DNA of 57,950 nt, from positions 1-57,950 of the IMG/VR virus record IMGVR_UViG_3300042879_003295; one strand, given 5' to 3'. The translations under genes were made by a program, and so were the position numbers. Below are positions 15,542 through 21,981 of the stretch, piece by piece. The notes under the pieces were generated by a model that worked only from the letters and a program-made list of their open reading frames with translations, did not search any database and was not told the DNA's origin. Positions within the stretch are counted from its first letter, which is position 1. Every line of letters starts with the position of its first letter. Origin of the DNA: a virus.

Positions 15542-15798
15542 AACGGAAGTTTTGCTTTAGATGTTTTTTTCATAAAGTTAAGACGAATAGCGTCCCACTT
15601 TAATCGTTCTTTTAAGGGTTTTGAAATAAGTTTAGTAACTGATTCTACCTCAAGACTGTTGATTTCACAATAGTGAACAATTGCATCGATGTAATTAAAA
15701 TTTTCTTCTGATACGATTTTTTCAATCTCAAGAGAAAATTTTGATGGGGTTAAAAACTTATTCTCAATCGCCTCTTCTAGTTCTCTATTCGGTTCCAT
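15538..15798 (-). CDS. 33: late transcription accessory protein gp33 (86 aa)
   Basis: I choose the ATG at 15798-15796, giving MEPNRELEEAIENKFLTPSK; the frame is open further upstream but that would overlap the nuclease gene by more than 100 bases. The core FSLEIEKIVSEENFNYIDAI, then VHYCEINSLEVESVTKLISK and KERLKWDAI is gp33-like. Gp33 bridges RNA polymerase and the sliding clamp at late promoters, in keeping with the many late boxes in this window. It overlaps the nuclease stop by 14 bases. Confidence 0.8.
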   Translation of the reverse strand: MEPNRELEEAIENKFLTPSKFSLEIEKIVSEENFNYIDAIVHYCEINSLEVESVTKLISKPLKERLKWDAIRLNFMKKTSKAKLPL

Positions 15799-16465
15799 AG
15801 GCGTTAAGTTTATCTCTAACAAATTCTCTAATATATTTGCTGAGGAGTTTGATGTATTTTGATTTGTCATATTCTTCATAGACGACGCATTCTCCATTTT
15901 CACAAGCCATAATGATTACAAGTTTTTTGACTGAAATACCAGTCAGTTCGTAGAGCATACATCCGTATGCCATACATTGAACAAAATAATGTTCGATCCA
16001 CTCACGTGGTTTTGGTTTTTTAGAAGTCTTAAAGTCGATTATTGATAACTCGCCGTTATATTCAGCAATACAATCAACTGTCCCAGCAATGCCCAGTTGC
16101 TTACTATATAGGGACCCTTCGAGGGCGTAAATATTATTTATACGATTGAGTTCCGTTTTAGCAATCTTAAAAAGAAAATCCGCCATCGGCGCAACAGGCG
16201 GCAAGTCTTTATTGTCAAGATAATTTTCCACAAGAGAATGCATGTCCGTGCCGCGAGAAGTCGCCGCCTTAGTAATCCTCTGCGCCTCATCCTCACCAAC
16301 CTTTTTGCGCCAGTTAATGAAGATTTCACGATTAATATGACTCGTAACAGAAGTGATTGAAACTAGTTTAAGAAGTTCTTCATCGTCTGGAACTTTATAA
16401 TATCGAACACCATCAATAGTCTCCCTCTCAAGTTGAGGGAGATCCAACTCAATATGTTTAAACAT
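15785..16465 (-). CDS. PD-(D/E)XK exonuclease, RecB/MGME1-like (226 aa)
   Basis: The catalytic core is GIAGTVDCIAEYNGELSIID followed by FKTSKK (about residues 125-150): a D, then D-F-K, the usual D...(D/E)xK metal site of RecB-family nucleases. Upstream SRGTDMHSLVENYL holds the conserved H, and HYFVQCMAYGCMLYELTGI gives the QxxxY motif IV. Probably an ssDNA exonuclease in phage replication or recombination. It abuts phoH (16465 shared) and overlaps gp33. Confidence 0.8.
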   Translation of the reverse strand: MFKHIELDLPQLERETIDGVRYYKVPDDEELLKLVSITSVTSHINREIFINWRKKVGEDEAQRITKAATSRGTDMHSLVENYLDNKDLPPVAPMADFLFKIAKTELNRINNIYALEGSLYSKQLGIAGTVDCIAEYNGELSIIDFKTSKKPKPREWIEHYFVQCMAYGCMLYELTGISVKKLVIIMACENGECVVYEEYDKSKYIKLLSKYIREFVRDKLNAYGTE

Positions 16466-17220
16466 TAAAAACCTGATTCCATTTTTGCAATAATGTATTC
16501 TTTGACAAATCCAGAACGAACAATGTCTTCGACCCCAAATTCGATGATGTCAATAGATGGCATTGCTCTTAGAATTTTCATAAAATCTATGATGCCATTC
16601 TTTTCATTTGTTTTTTGTAAATCTGATTGGGTTGCATCTCCACAAAAACAAATTTTAGTATTTTCACCAACACGTGTAATTATACTATCTAATTCATGAA
16701 AATTCAAGTTCTGAAATTCATCCACGATAACAATTGAGTTATCAAGCGTAGTTCCACGAAGGAAAGAAGTGCTCCAGAATTTAATCGTTTCTTGTGCCTT
16801 GAGATTTCCGTAGAGCATCTCAAAGTCAGCATCAGAAGGCATCTGGAACATATACTTCACCATATTCTTGTAAGGAATCTGGTAAATGTCTGCCTTATCA
16901 TCATGACTTCCAGGAAGAAATCCAATCTCTCTAGTTGCAACTAGAGAACGAACAATATAAACTTTTTCATATGGAGTTCTTTCATCAAGAACATCACATA
17001 ATGCATTATAAAGTGTGATGAATGTTTTACCAGTTCCTGCACACCCATAAGCTACTAGATGTTTTCCATTTTCATAAGAATCAAACAGTCGTTTTTGATT
17101 GTCTGTTAAAGGTTCGATATCAACGAGAAAGTCATTATTAATTGGTTTTTTTCTTCTCAACTGCTTAGCAGTCATACCAATACCAATTGGTGAATCGTTC
17201 TTTCTTTTTCTAGTTGCCAT
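16465..17220 (-). CDS. phoH: PhoH-like ATPase (251 aa)
   Basis: Walker A at about residues 58-67 (YGCAGTGKT), Walker B IVIVDEFQNL at about 158-167, and sensor CFCGDATQSDL. RSLVATREIGFLPG is the PhoH signature region. PhoH-family P-loop ATPases are very common in marine T4-like phages, and their role is unsettled; RNA helicase activity has been suggested for some relatives. Length is typical of the phage form. One-base overlaps on both sides place it in the replication operon. Confidence 0.9.
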   Translation of the reverse strand: MATRKRKNDSPIGIGMTAKQLRRKKPINNDFLVDIEPLTDNQKRLFDSYENGKHLVAYGCAGTGKTFITLYNALCDVLDERTPYEKVYIVRSLVATREIGFLPGSHDDKADIYQIPYKNMVKYMFQMPSDADFEMLYGNLKAQETIKFWSTSFLRGTTLDNSIVIVDEFQNLNFHELDSIITRVGENTKICFCGDATQSDLQKTNEKNGIIDFMKILRAMPSIDIIEFGVEDIVRSGFVKEYIIAKMESGF

Positions 17221-17462
17221 TAGATTTTCTTTACAGTAGAACCAGGTGCTTTAGAAGCTTTATGTAACACATCATTCCATCCAGGATTACGGCTGATGAG
17301 TTTATCTTTCCACTCACCAACCTCTCCTGGAGTTGCACAACCCTCAGACCAATCCCTTTTCCATTCAGGATTGTCTTTATACCATTGAGTAATATCATGA
17401 ACACTCATTTCTACTACTCTTTTCTCTCCTGTATCAACATGAATAATGGGATAGATTGCCAT
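17220..17462 (-). CDS. small hypothetical protein upstream of phoH (80 aa)
   Basis: MAIYPIIHVDTGEKRVVEMS followed by VHDITQWYKDNPEWKRDWSE and PGWNDVLHKASKAPGSTVKK. The spacing of aromatic and Gly/Pro residues resembles small phage FmdB-like regulatory proteins that have lost their Cys pairs, but I cannot name it with confidence. It has its own late box (17492-17486) and shares one base with phoH. Confidence 0.7.
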   Translation of the reverse strand: MAIYPIIHVDTGEKRVVEMSVHDITQWYKDNPEWKRDWSEGCATPGEVGEWKDKLISRNPGWNDVLHKASKAPGSTVKKI

Positions 17463-17485
17463 AAAGTTATCAAATCAAGATATTT

Positions 17486-17492
17486 TATTTAG
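17486..17492 (-). promoter_or_regulatory. late promoter CTAAATA before the 80-aa/phoH genes
   Basis: Minus-strand CTAAATA, 23 bp before the ATG at 17462, overlapping the last codon of thyX. It would give late expression of the phoH-nuclease-gp33-gp59 group. Confidence 0.55.
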
Positions 17493-18121
17493 ACCCACTC
17501 AAGGGCTTCTGAAACTGAAGGAAATTGTTCGGTAAATACCTGCTTACAAGCATTCGCAATATCCATATGCTCTTTTTGAGTTCCGTGAGCAGAACGGAGA
17601 TTGATATAATGTATCCACGACCTGCAAGAGCCAGTCATATAAATCCGTGTGGGAGTTGCCAGAGGCAATACAAACCTAGCACACTCTTTTGCAATTCCAT
17701 CATCAAGCATCTTTTGATAGAGATCCATTGCATGTTTAAAGTGATCCTGCATCAAAATCTGATACTTCTGAATGATATAAGGATCAACGTCATCGATAGA
17801 ATTCTGACGATTCTTTGTATCTTGCCTGCGAAGATCTGGCAGAGGAATATCGCCTAAAAGAGAACTATCGGCATATCGTTGTGAAAACTCTTGAAATGTG
17901 AAGGACCTATGGCGAAGCACTTGAGCGGCGATACCACGAGTTGTCTCAATCTCAAGAGTCATAGAAGACTGCTCAAACACAGACCAATGATTATGCTTAA
18001 TGCAATAAGCAAGCAACTTGGCATAGTTTTGGTTGTCTTGATTCGCAGGATTAGAAACTCGCGCAATATACGCCATTGTTTGTTCTGCATCGGGAGTTAC
18101 CGAAATAAGTTTAACTGTCAT
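17489..18121 (-). CDS. thyX: flavin-dependent thymidylate synthase ThyX (210 aa)
   Basis: The ThyX motif is at about residues 69-85: RHRSFTFQEFSQRY. Other marks are ARVSNPANQ near the start, FVLPLATPTRIYMTGSCRSW and INLRSAHGTQKEH. ThyX converts dUMP to dTMP with FAD and methylene-tetrahydrofolate, feeding phage DNA synthesis. Length is usual. Its ATG overlaps the stop of the 54-residue gene (ATGA). Confidence 0.95.
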   Translation of the reverse strand: MTVKLISVTPDAEQTMAYIARVSNPANQDNQNYAKLLAYCIKHNHWSVFEQSSMTLEIETTRGIAAQVLRHRSFTFQEFSQRYADSSLLGDIPLPDLRRQDTKNRQNSIDDVDPYIIQKYQILMQDHFKHAMDLYQKMLDDGIAKECARFVLPLATPTRIYMTGSCRSWIHYINLRSAHGTQKEHMDIANACKQVFTEQFPSVSEALEWV

Positions 18122-18282
18122 TTCTTTCCAAATCCTTTTGATGTATATGATTCAATTTCTCTCAACTGTTCTTTTAACTCACGAAGTTGAGACTTTAGTT
18201 CTTTAATTTCTTCACCAGAATACAGGTGATCTTGCTTGATTAGTCTCTCAAGCAATTTAATTAGTTCTTTTCCTCTAGACAT
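18118..18282 (-). CDS. small coiled-coil hypothetical protein (54 aa)
   Basis: ATG at 18282-18280 to TGA at 18120-18118. MSRGKELIKLLERLIKQDHL is followed by a Glu/Lys/Leu helix (ELKSQLRELKEQLREIESY) with clear heptads, and a basic end. Function unknown; small helical dimer or partner protein is likely. The stop overlaps the thyX start by four bases, which supports translation. Confidence 0.65.
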   Translation of the reverse strand: MSRGKELIKLLERLIKQDHLYSGEEIKELKSQLRELKEQLREIESYTSKGFGKK

Positions 18283-18284
18283 TA

Positions 18285-18464
18285 TCAATCAGCGTATCCA
18301 TCGTCATCATCATACAATTCATCATAATCTGCGATGGGGGGAATATTTTTCTTAGGGGGAGTGTAAGCAGAAACATCAGAGTATATTTCTGCTTTAAGAG
18401 AGTCTACAAGTAATTCTAAGTTTCTTACAATCAGTTTCAGTTTATCCTTGTCCATTGGATTCAT
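18285..18464 (-). CDS. small acidic hypothetical protein (59 aa)
   Basis: ATG 18464-18462 to TGA 18287-18285. MNPMDKDKLKLIVRNLELLV is an amphipathic helix, then a Pro-rich link (YTPPKKNIPP) and a strongly acidic tail (DYDELYDDDDGYAD). It lies two bases before the next gene and overlaps the previous one by 23 bases. Unknown function; DNA-mimic or protein-binding tail is only a guess. Confidence 0.6.
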   Translation of the reverse strand: MNPMDKDKLKLIVRNLELLVDSLKAEIYSDVSAYTPPKKNIPPIADYDELYDDDDGYAD

Positions 18465-18624
18465 TGTAAAAATCAGTTAACCACTCTTTCATTATTTCTT
18501 TCATACCCTCAACTTCATTCGAGGGGAAATACATTTCTCTACCCTCAATTAAGAACTGAGAGAGTTTTAGTTTGATCCCCTCAAAAAATATGTCTGCATA
18601 CTTATCTAAAAGTTCTGGAGTCAT
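18442..18624 (-). CDS. small hypothetical protein (60 aa)
   Basis: MTPELLDKYADIFFEGIKLK followed by FPSNEVEGMKEIMKEWLTDF. All-helical, acidic, no motif recognised. GAGG lies just before the ATG. It is the first gene of a small-gene/thyX unit starting at the sigma70-type promoter 18648-18676. Confidence 0.65.
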   Translation of the reverse strand: MTPELLDKYADIFFEGIKLKLSQFLIEGREMYFPSNEVEGMKEIMKEWLTDFYNESNGQG

Positions 18625-18647
18625 TTTTTCCTCTATTAAGTAGTCTA

Positions 18648-18676
18648 ATTCTACACAAAAAAAGAAGGGGAGTCAA
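18648..18676 (-). promoter_or_regulatory. sigma70-type promoter with -35 in a terminator loop
   Basis: Minus-strand TTGACT (18676-18671), 17 bp, TAGAAT (18653-18648). The -35 is exactly the six-base loop of the terminator hairpin 18661-18686, and the hairpin T tract is its spacer. Drives the small-gene/thyX unit at 18624 and below. Confidence 0.65.
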
Positions 18677-18686
18677 CCCCTTCTTT
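18661..18686 (-). terminator. terminator of the 18693-19114 small-gene unit
   Basis: Ten-pair stem AAAGAAGGGG/CCCCTTCTTT around a six-base loop, followed on the minus strand by further Ts, giving seven or more. Follows the stop at 18693 by seven bases. Confidence 0.8.
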
Positions 18687-18692
18687 ATTTAA

Positions 18693-18794
18693 TCAAGCAA
18701 CTTGTGGTTGCTTTGCCATATTCAGTTGTGCGTTATGAAGAAGTTGTTCCTTCTTTGCTTTTCTTTTTAGATAACGAACGAAGTAAGTATTCAT
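18693..18794 (-). CDS. tiny basic hypothetical protein (33 aa)
   Basis: ATG 18794-18792 to TGA 18695-18693: MNTYFVRYLKRKAKKEQLLH then NAQLNMAKQPQVA. A strong AGGAGGGG ribosome site lies six bases upstream, inside the end of the DUF4278-like gene, and the two genes overlap as ATGA. This coupling makes it a likely real gene despite its size. Function unknown. Confidence 0.6.
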   Translation of the reverse strand: MNTYFVRYLKRKAKKEQLLHNAQLNMAKQPQVA

Positions 18795-18922
18795 TTTTGC
18801 CCCTCCTTTACAAACTTAACACCACGATAGGTTTCATTGTATTGTTGGGGTTGTTGTGCCTGCTGTTGCTGGCGACGAATTACGGTATCATATTCGACAC
18901 CGCGATATACGACTTTAGACAT
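18791..18922 (-). CDS. DUF4278-like small protein (43 aa)
   Basis: ATG 18922-18920 to TGA 18793-18791. MSKVVYRGVEYDTVIRR, a Gln-rich link, then ETYRGVKFVKEG. Two YRGVxY-like units are the mark of DUF4278, a short cyanobacterial family of unknown role. AAGGAG precedes the ATG. Host origin is likely; it is coupled to the 33-residue gene. Confidence 0.65.
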   Translation of the reverse strand: MSKVVYRGVEYDTVIRRQQQQAQQPQQYNETYRGVKFVKEGQK

Positions 18923-18961
18923 TAGGTTTTCTCCTTAATTTTGAGGCTAAAGAGCGTTCCT

Positions 18962-19114
18962 TCAGTCGGCTTTTGCGTCTATGGGGCAATTCTTTGGAGA
19001 AATCTGTTTGATTTCCCAAATTAAGTCATTCTTTGCTTGTTTGGGAATGTCCTGTTTATGAACTCTCCCAGCAATCAACTGTGCTTGTAGGCAAGTGAGG
19101 ATGAGTGTTTCCAT
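18962..19114 (-). CDS. small hypothetical protein (50 aa)
   Basis: ATG 19114-19112 to TGA 18964-18962. METLILTCLQAQLIAGRVHK starts with a hydrophobic helix; then LIWEIKQISPKNCPIDA. The N-terminal segment might be a weak signal or membrane helix. First gene after the sigma70-type promoter at 19177-19205, so early expression is probable. I recognise it only as a type of tiny gene found in this phage group. Confidence 0.6.
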   Translation of the reverse strand: METLILTCLQAQLIAGRVHKQDIPKQAKNDLIWEIKQISPKNCPIDAKAD

Positions 19115-19176
19115 AGATGAACGATCCGTTCCGAGTCGGCTTACTTCCGTCCCATAGGGATGAACGTTAGGGAATT
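19115..19176 (-). other. leader with four-codon upstream frame and repeated CGTTCATC
   Basis: Between promoter and the 50-aa gene the transcript carries ATG GGA CGG AAG TAA (19155-19141). CGTTCATC occurs just before this ATG and again before the ATG at 19114. The segment GCCGACTCGGAACG here is echoed as GCCGACTGAAGGAACG at 18970-18955 before the next gene. Such repeated leaders hint at translational control; no known riboswitch is recognised. Confidence 0.35.
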
Positions 19177-19205
19177 ATTATACCCTATTTAAATTATATA
19201 TGCAA
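19177..19205 (-). promoter_or_regulatory. sigma70-type promoter of the tiny-gene unit
   Basis: Minus-strand TTGCAT (19205-19200), 17 bp, TATAAT (19182-19177). Lies in the gap after the internal-protein-like gene. Confidence 0.7.
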
Positions 19206-19232
19206 GTAATTTTGTAATGTTTGATACAAAAA

Positions 19233-20261
19233 TTAACCAGCGGGCTTCATTTTAACACCAAGTTTTTGTTGGCGCTTAACATCAGATTGTCTTGCTTTCG
19301 CAAGTGCTTTCTGTTTTTGTGCTTCATCTTGCTTCTTATAAGCACCTGCAAATAATGATCTACCAATTCTCTCAAATGGATTGGAAGAAGTTCTGGCAAG
19401 AGTGCTTGGATCTGCTGCTCTCTTATAAACTGCCTTGCCACCCTTAAATGCAAGGTGTCCTACTGCTTCTTTTCCTTTAGCGTCTCTTACAACAGAAGTC
19501 TTATCTAGTTGTACCGTTTTTCTTTGCTTACCAACACCAGTGGACATAAAGGCAGTTCCACCCTTACCTTTACTAAAGGTAGTCTTACCACCAATACCTG
19601 ACAATCCACCCCCTGCTTGCGATTTACGCTGCCTTTGCGCCATCGCTGCCTTCTCCTTACCAGTTGCACCTGCAACGACCTCAGATGCCTTTCCAGCGAG
19701 TCCTGAACCTGCCATGTATCCACCAATGCCACCAACGACACCACCAACTGCAGTGCCTACAGGACCACCCAGTGCGGTGCCAATAGCAGCACCACCTGCA
19801 GCACCAGCCTTCATACCTGCTAGGCCACCTGCTGCTTTAGTTGCACCCATTGCAAGAGAGGATCCAGTCTTACGCCCTCTTTGTTTTTGTGCCGCTGCCT
19901 CCAATCCAGTATCAAGAGCTACTTGTACTGGAGTTGCTGCTTTACCAATAAATCCCTTTATCTTTCCAAATCTTCCAGCGTCTTTTAATGCTGCAGATCC
20001 AAGTTCAGCAGCAGTTTTAACATTCTGTGCTCCTTTAAGAGCTTTTGTTACATTAGCAGCTGCTGATGGTTTAGCAGTTGTACCTCTGACAGTCGATCCA
20101 GGAACTTTAGTTCTTCTTGCCTTTAATTTTGCCTTCTGAGCAGGAGTTAAATCTTTTCTAGCGTCAATTTCATCAACACTCATCCCACCCCCAGAAGCGG
20201 GAGTACCAGATGCGTCAGACCATTTATCTGCTTCTGTGATAAACTCTCTAAAGGACTTCAT
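19233..20261 (-). CDS. likely internal head protein with capsid-targeting N-terminus (342 aa)
   Basis: The N-terminus MKSFREFITEADK closely resembles the capsid-targeting sequence of T4 internal proteins (IPI begins MKTYQEFIAEA), with I-T-E before A as a gp21-protease-type (I/L)xE site. The rest is very rich in Lys, Arg, Ala and Gly (for example a glycine-zipper run at about 155-190, GAAGGAAIGTALGGPVGTAV) with few acids. T4 internal proteins are packed in the head and injected with DNA. An exact late box TATAAATA precedes it. The glycine-zipper stretch could insert into membranes. Confidence 0.6.
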   Translation of the reverse strand: MKSFREFITEADKWSDASGTPASGGGMSVDEIDARKDLTPAQKAKLKARRTKVPGSTVRGTTAKPSAAANVTKALKGAQNVKTAAELGSAALKDAGRFGKIKGFIGKAATPVQVALDTGLEAAAQKQRGRKTGSSLAMGATKAAGGLAGMKAGAAGGAAIGTALGGPVGTAVGGVVGGIGGYMAGSGLAGKASEVVAGATGKEKAAMAQRQRKSQAGGGLSGIGGKTTFSKGKGGTAFMSTGVGKQRKTVQLDKTSVVRDAKGKEAVGHLAFKGGKAVYKRAADPSTLARTSSNPFERIGRSLFAGAYKKQDEAQKQKALAKARQSDVKRQQKLGVKMKPAG

Positions 20262-20283
20262 TATTCTTTGACACTTTTTTAGA

Positions 20284-20291
20284 TATTTATA
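20284..20291 (-). promoter_or_regulatory. late promoter TATAAATA
   Basis: Exact T4 late consensus on the minus strand, 22 bp before the ATG at 20261 and just after the terminator 20307-20341. Confidence 0.7.
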
Positions 20292-20306
20292 AAAAACCCC
20301 ACAGAC

Positions 20307-20341
20307 AAAAAAATACCTGGAAAAATTTTTCCAGGTATTTT
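20307..20341 (-). terminator. perfect palindromic terminator
   Basis: Positions 20310-20341 form a perfect 32-base palindrome (AAAATACCTGG arm, A5T5 centre). On the minus strand it is followed by more Ts, and it starts five bases after the stop of the 117-aa gene (20346). Confidence 0.75.
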
Positions 20342-20345
20342 GAAA

Positions 20346-20699
20346 TCACTTCCGCTTTTTGGTTTTGGGTGCTTGATAACCCCAAGTCTTAGGGTTATAT
20401 CTTCCATATCCAAAACCAATACTCTTTAAGTTTTCACGAAACTTATCCCAGTACATATCAAATAAGCGAATTTTTGTACCCCTCGTAAGATCAAAACATA
20501 ACTCATTATCTACAAAGTACTTTACAATATAAGCATCGCTTGGTGCTTCTTTAGTACACACTTCAGCATACGAACCATTTTCAACTAAAATATCACAACC
20601 GTAGCGTGACTTACAATTTTCTTTTTCCGCTGATGTCCAATGGTCCATATGCTTTTCGTTAGGAGTCGTTTCAGATACCTCAGTAATATTTGCTTCCAT
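20346..20699 (-). CDS. hypothetical protein (117 aa)
   Basis: I place the start at ATG 20699 (MEANITEVSETTPNEK), eight bases after GGAG; an in-frame GTG nine bases upstream is less likely. The body has YGCDILVENGSYAEVCTKEA, then DAYIVKYFVDNELCFDLTRG and a basic C-terminus (PKTKKRK). Three or four Cys do not form an obvious metal site. Function unknown. It stands between a DUF-type gene and a strong terminator. Confidence 0.65.
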   Translation of the reverse strand: MEANITEVSETTPNEKHMDHWTSAEKENCKSRYGCDILVENGSYAEVCTKEAPSDAYIVKYFVDNELCFDLTRGTKIRLFDMYWDKFRENLKSIGFGYGRYNPKTWGYQAPKTKKRK

Positions 20700-20723
20700 T
20701 ATATACACTCCAAGTATAGTTGT

Positions 20724-21335
20724 TCAGGAACGATTACCCCATTTGATATCAGGATAAGCTTCTGCAACAATTTCTTTCGTAAGTTTATACTTAGATTGCA
20801 AGTTCTTATCTTTCACCAAAATAAGAATTTGTGCTTCGAGTGGATGTAGACCATTGAGGATATTGATAAACATCGTTTCTCTACGAAGAGAACTTAGACT
20901 ATCATTACCACCTCTCACAAAGTTATAAAACTTTTGGTATTCTTTTCTAATTGTAGATTTTCCTTGATCGGATGCGCCAAGAGAATTAGATCCCAATTCC
21001 CCCATTTTATAAACTGCATCCTCAATTCTACTACTCAAAGTTCCACTGCTGGTGTTTTGTTCATCCAAACCACCATAAGGAACTTCACCTGGAGGGAGCA
21101 CAGAAATAATGCTCTCATCAAAGTTCCAGATTAAAACTGATACCAATGAGGGATCTCTATACTTTTGTAGTGCTTCTACTTTGCGGGCATTAGTCCTTTG
21201 CTTATCAACAATCTGTAAAACCTCAAAAGCAAAAGGATTTGCTGGAAGTTGAGGAATTGGTGCAGGAGTTGTTGCTTTCTTAGTTGTCTTTGGAGTAGTT
21301 GTTTTACTCGTCGTCTTCGGTTTCGTCGTAGTCAT
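20724..21335 (-). CDS. conserved cyanophage protein of unknown function (203 aa)
   Basis: Start taken at MTTTKPKTTSKTTTPK, a Thr/Lys-rich N-terminus of about 28 residues, then a well-structured core: NPFAFEVLQIVDKQRTNARK, LVSVLIWNFDESIISVLPPG and LGASDQGKSTIRKEYQKFYN, then LHPLEAQILILVKDKNL. I think this is a recurring T4-like cyanophage family (DUF6433-like, not verified). It overlaps the small membrane protein gene by 32 bases. No catalytic motif stands out. Confidence 0.65.
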   Translation of the reverse strand: MTTTKPKTTSKTTTPKTTKKATTPAPIPQLPANPFAFEVLQIVDKQRTNARKVEALQKYRDPSLVSVLIWNFDESIISVLPPGEVPYGGLDEQNTSSGTLSSRIEDAVYKMGELGSNSLGASDQGKSTIRKEYQKFYNFVRGGNDSLSSLRRETMFINILNGLHPLEAQILILVKDKNLQSKYKLTKEIVAEAYPDIKWGNRS

Positions 21336-21531
21336 AATCGGTATTTTCAAATCTAAATGCAATCACTTCATCTGGGATCAAGTTTCCTTGAGAATCGAAC
21401 ATTTCGGGATGAGGTCTAGGAATTTCTCGATAGTTCATCATATACTCTCGCGCAACCCATCCAGTTACAAGCCCCACTAGAAGAAACAAAATAGTCAGAA
21501 AGGATCCAAAAACTAAACTTACTGCTAACAT
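21304..21531 (-). CDS. small membrane protein (75 aa)
   Basis: Start at ATG 21531 with a strong AAGGAGG seven bases upstream. MLAVSLVFGSFLTILFLLVG followed by LVTGWVAREYMMNY is one transmembrane helix; then RPHPEMFDSQGNLIPDEVIA and an acidic end. Type-II-like small inner membrane protein of unknown role, probably N-in with the acidic domain on one face. Coupled to the gene downstream by overlap. Confidence 0.7.
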   Translation of the reverse strand: MLAVSLVFGSFLTILFLLVGLVTGWVAREYMMNYREIPRPHPEMFDSQGNLIPDEVIAFRFENTDYDYDETEDDE

Positions 21532-21553
21532 TTTTCTGCCCTCCTTAGGGTTC

Positions 21554-21760
21554 TTATTTTTTAATTCCCAAAGATACTTCGAAATAAAAGTGAATTTCTC
21601 TTCGGAAAAAATTAAATATTCTTCCAAACTTTATTGCGCGAGTTGTGAATTTCCTTGCTTTGCCTCCAGATAAAATGTAGTCTACACCTCTGTTCGAGAT
21701 ATTGTTATTTATGGGTGCATCAGACAACTTTGTGTTCTTTAAGGAATTTGATCGTCTCAA
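21554..21760 (-). CDS. doubtful small basic frame (68 aa, TTG start)
   Basis: The stretch VDYILSGGKARKFTTRAIKF then GRIFNFFRREIHF looks protein-like, and TTG at 21760 has AGGAGG five bases upstream, but that lies inside the glutaredoxin gene. A late-type box CATAAATA (21713-21706) occurs within it. It fills the gap between glutaredoxin and the membrane protein. Real gene or chance is undecided. Confidence 0.3.
   Translation of the reverse strand: MRRSNSLKNTKLSDAPINNNISNRGVDYILSGGKARKFTTRAIKFGRIFNFFRREIHFYFEVSLGIKK
21706..21712 (-). promoter_or_regulatory. late-type box ATAAATA after glutaredoxin
   Basis: Minus-strand CATAAATA overlapping the end of glutaredoxin; could drive the membrane protein gene (ATG 21531) with a long leader or the doubtful frame. 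Confidence 0.35.
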
Positions 21761-21956
21761 CAGATCCTCCTAGTTTTTTATCGTCACAAATTACTTGTGG
21801 AAAAGTAGATCCTTTACCAAACTCAGAATAAAACTCGTCTTTAGTAAAGTGCTCTCCCAAAGTATACACTACAAAGTTACTTCCTGTCAACTCCAACACT
21901 TGTTTAACCTTGTAGCAATATGGGCAATCCTCTTTTGAATATACAGTAAAGTTCAT
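21720..21956 (-). CDS. grx: glutaredoxin (78 aa)
   Basis: MNFTVYSKEDCPYCYKVKQV has the CPYC dithiol site at residues 11-14, and FPQVI (cis-Pro) plus GGSVET complete the glutathione-binding groove. Phage glutaredoxins reduce ribonucleotide reductase or other disulfides. Length is typical. A single gene here; no reductase gene is in the window. Confidence 0.92.
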   Translation of the reverse strand: MNFTVYSKEDCPYCYKVKQVLELTGSNFVVYTLGEHFTKDEFYSEFGKGSTFPQVICDDKKLGGSVETIKFLKEHKVV

Positions 21957-21981
21957 AGTTTTTATAAAGTATACTAGATTT

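Noticed and set aside
15799-15903. Longer gp33 start giving 121 residues
   Set aside because: The extra N-terminus is Asn/Ser/Met-rich and lies fully inside the nuclease gene; the 86-residue form matches gp33 size.
19435-20139. Pro/Ala-rich plus-strand frame of 234 codons
   Set aside because: Antisense shadow of the Gly/Ala/Lys-rich internal-protein-like gene; low complexity mirrors that gene.
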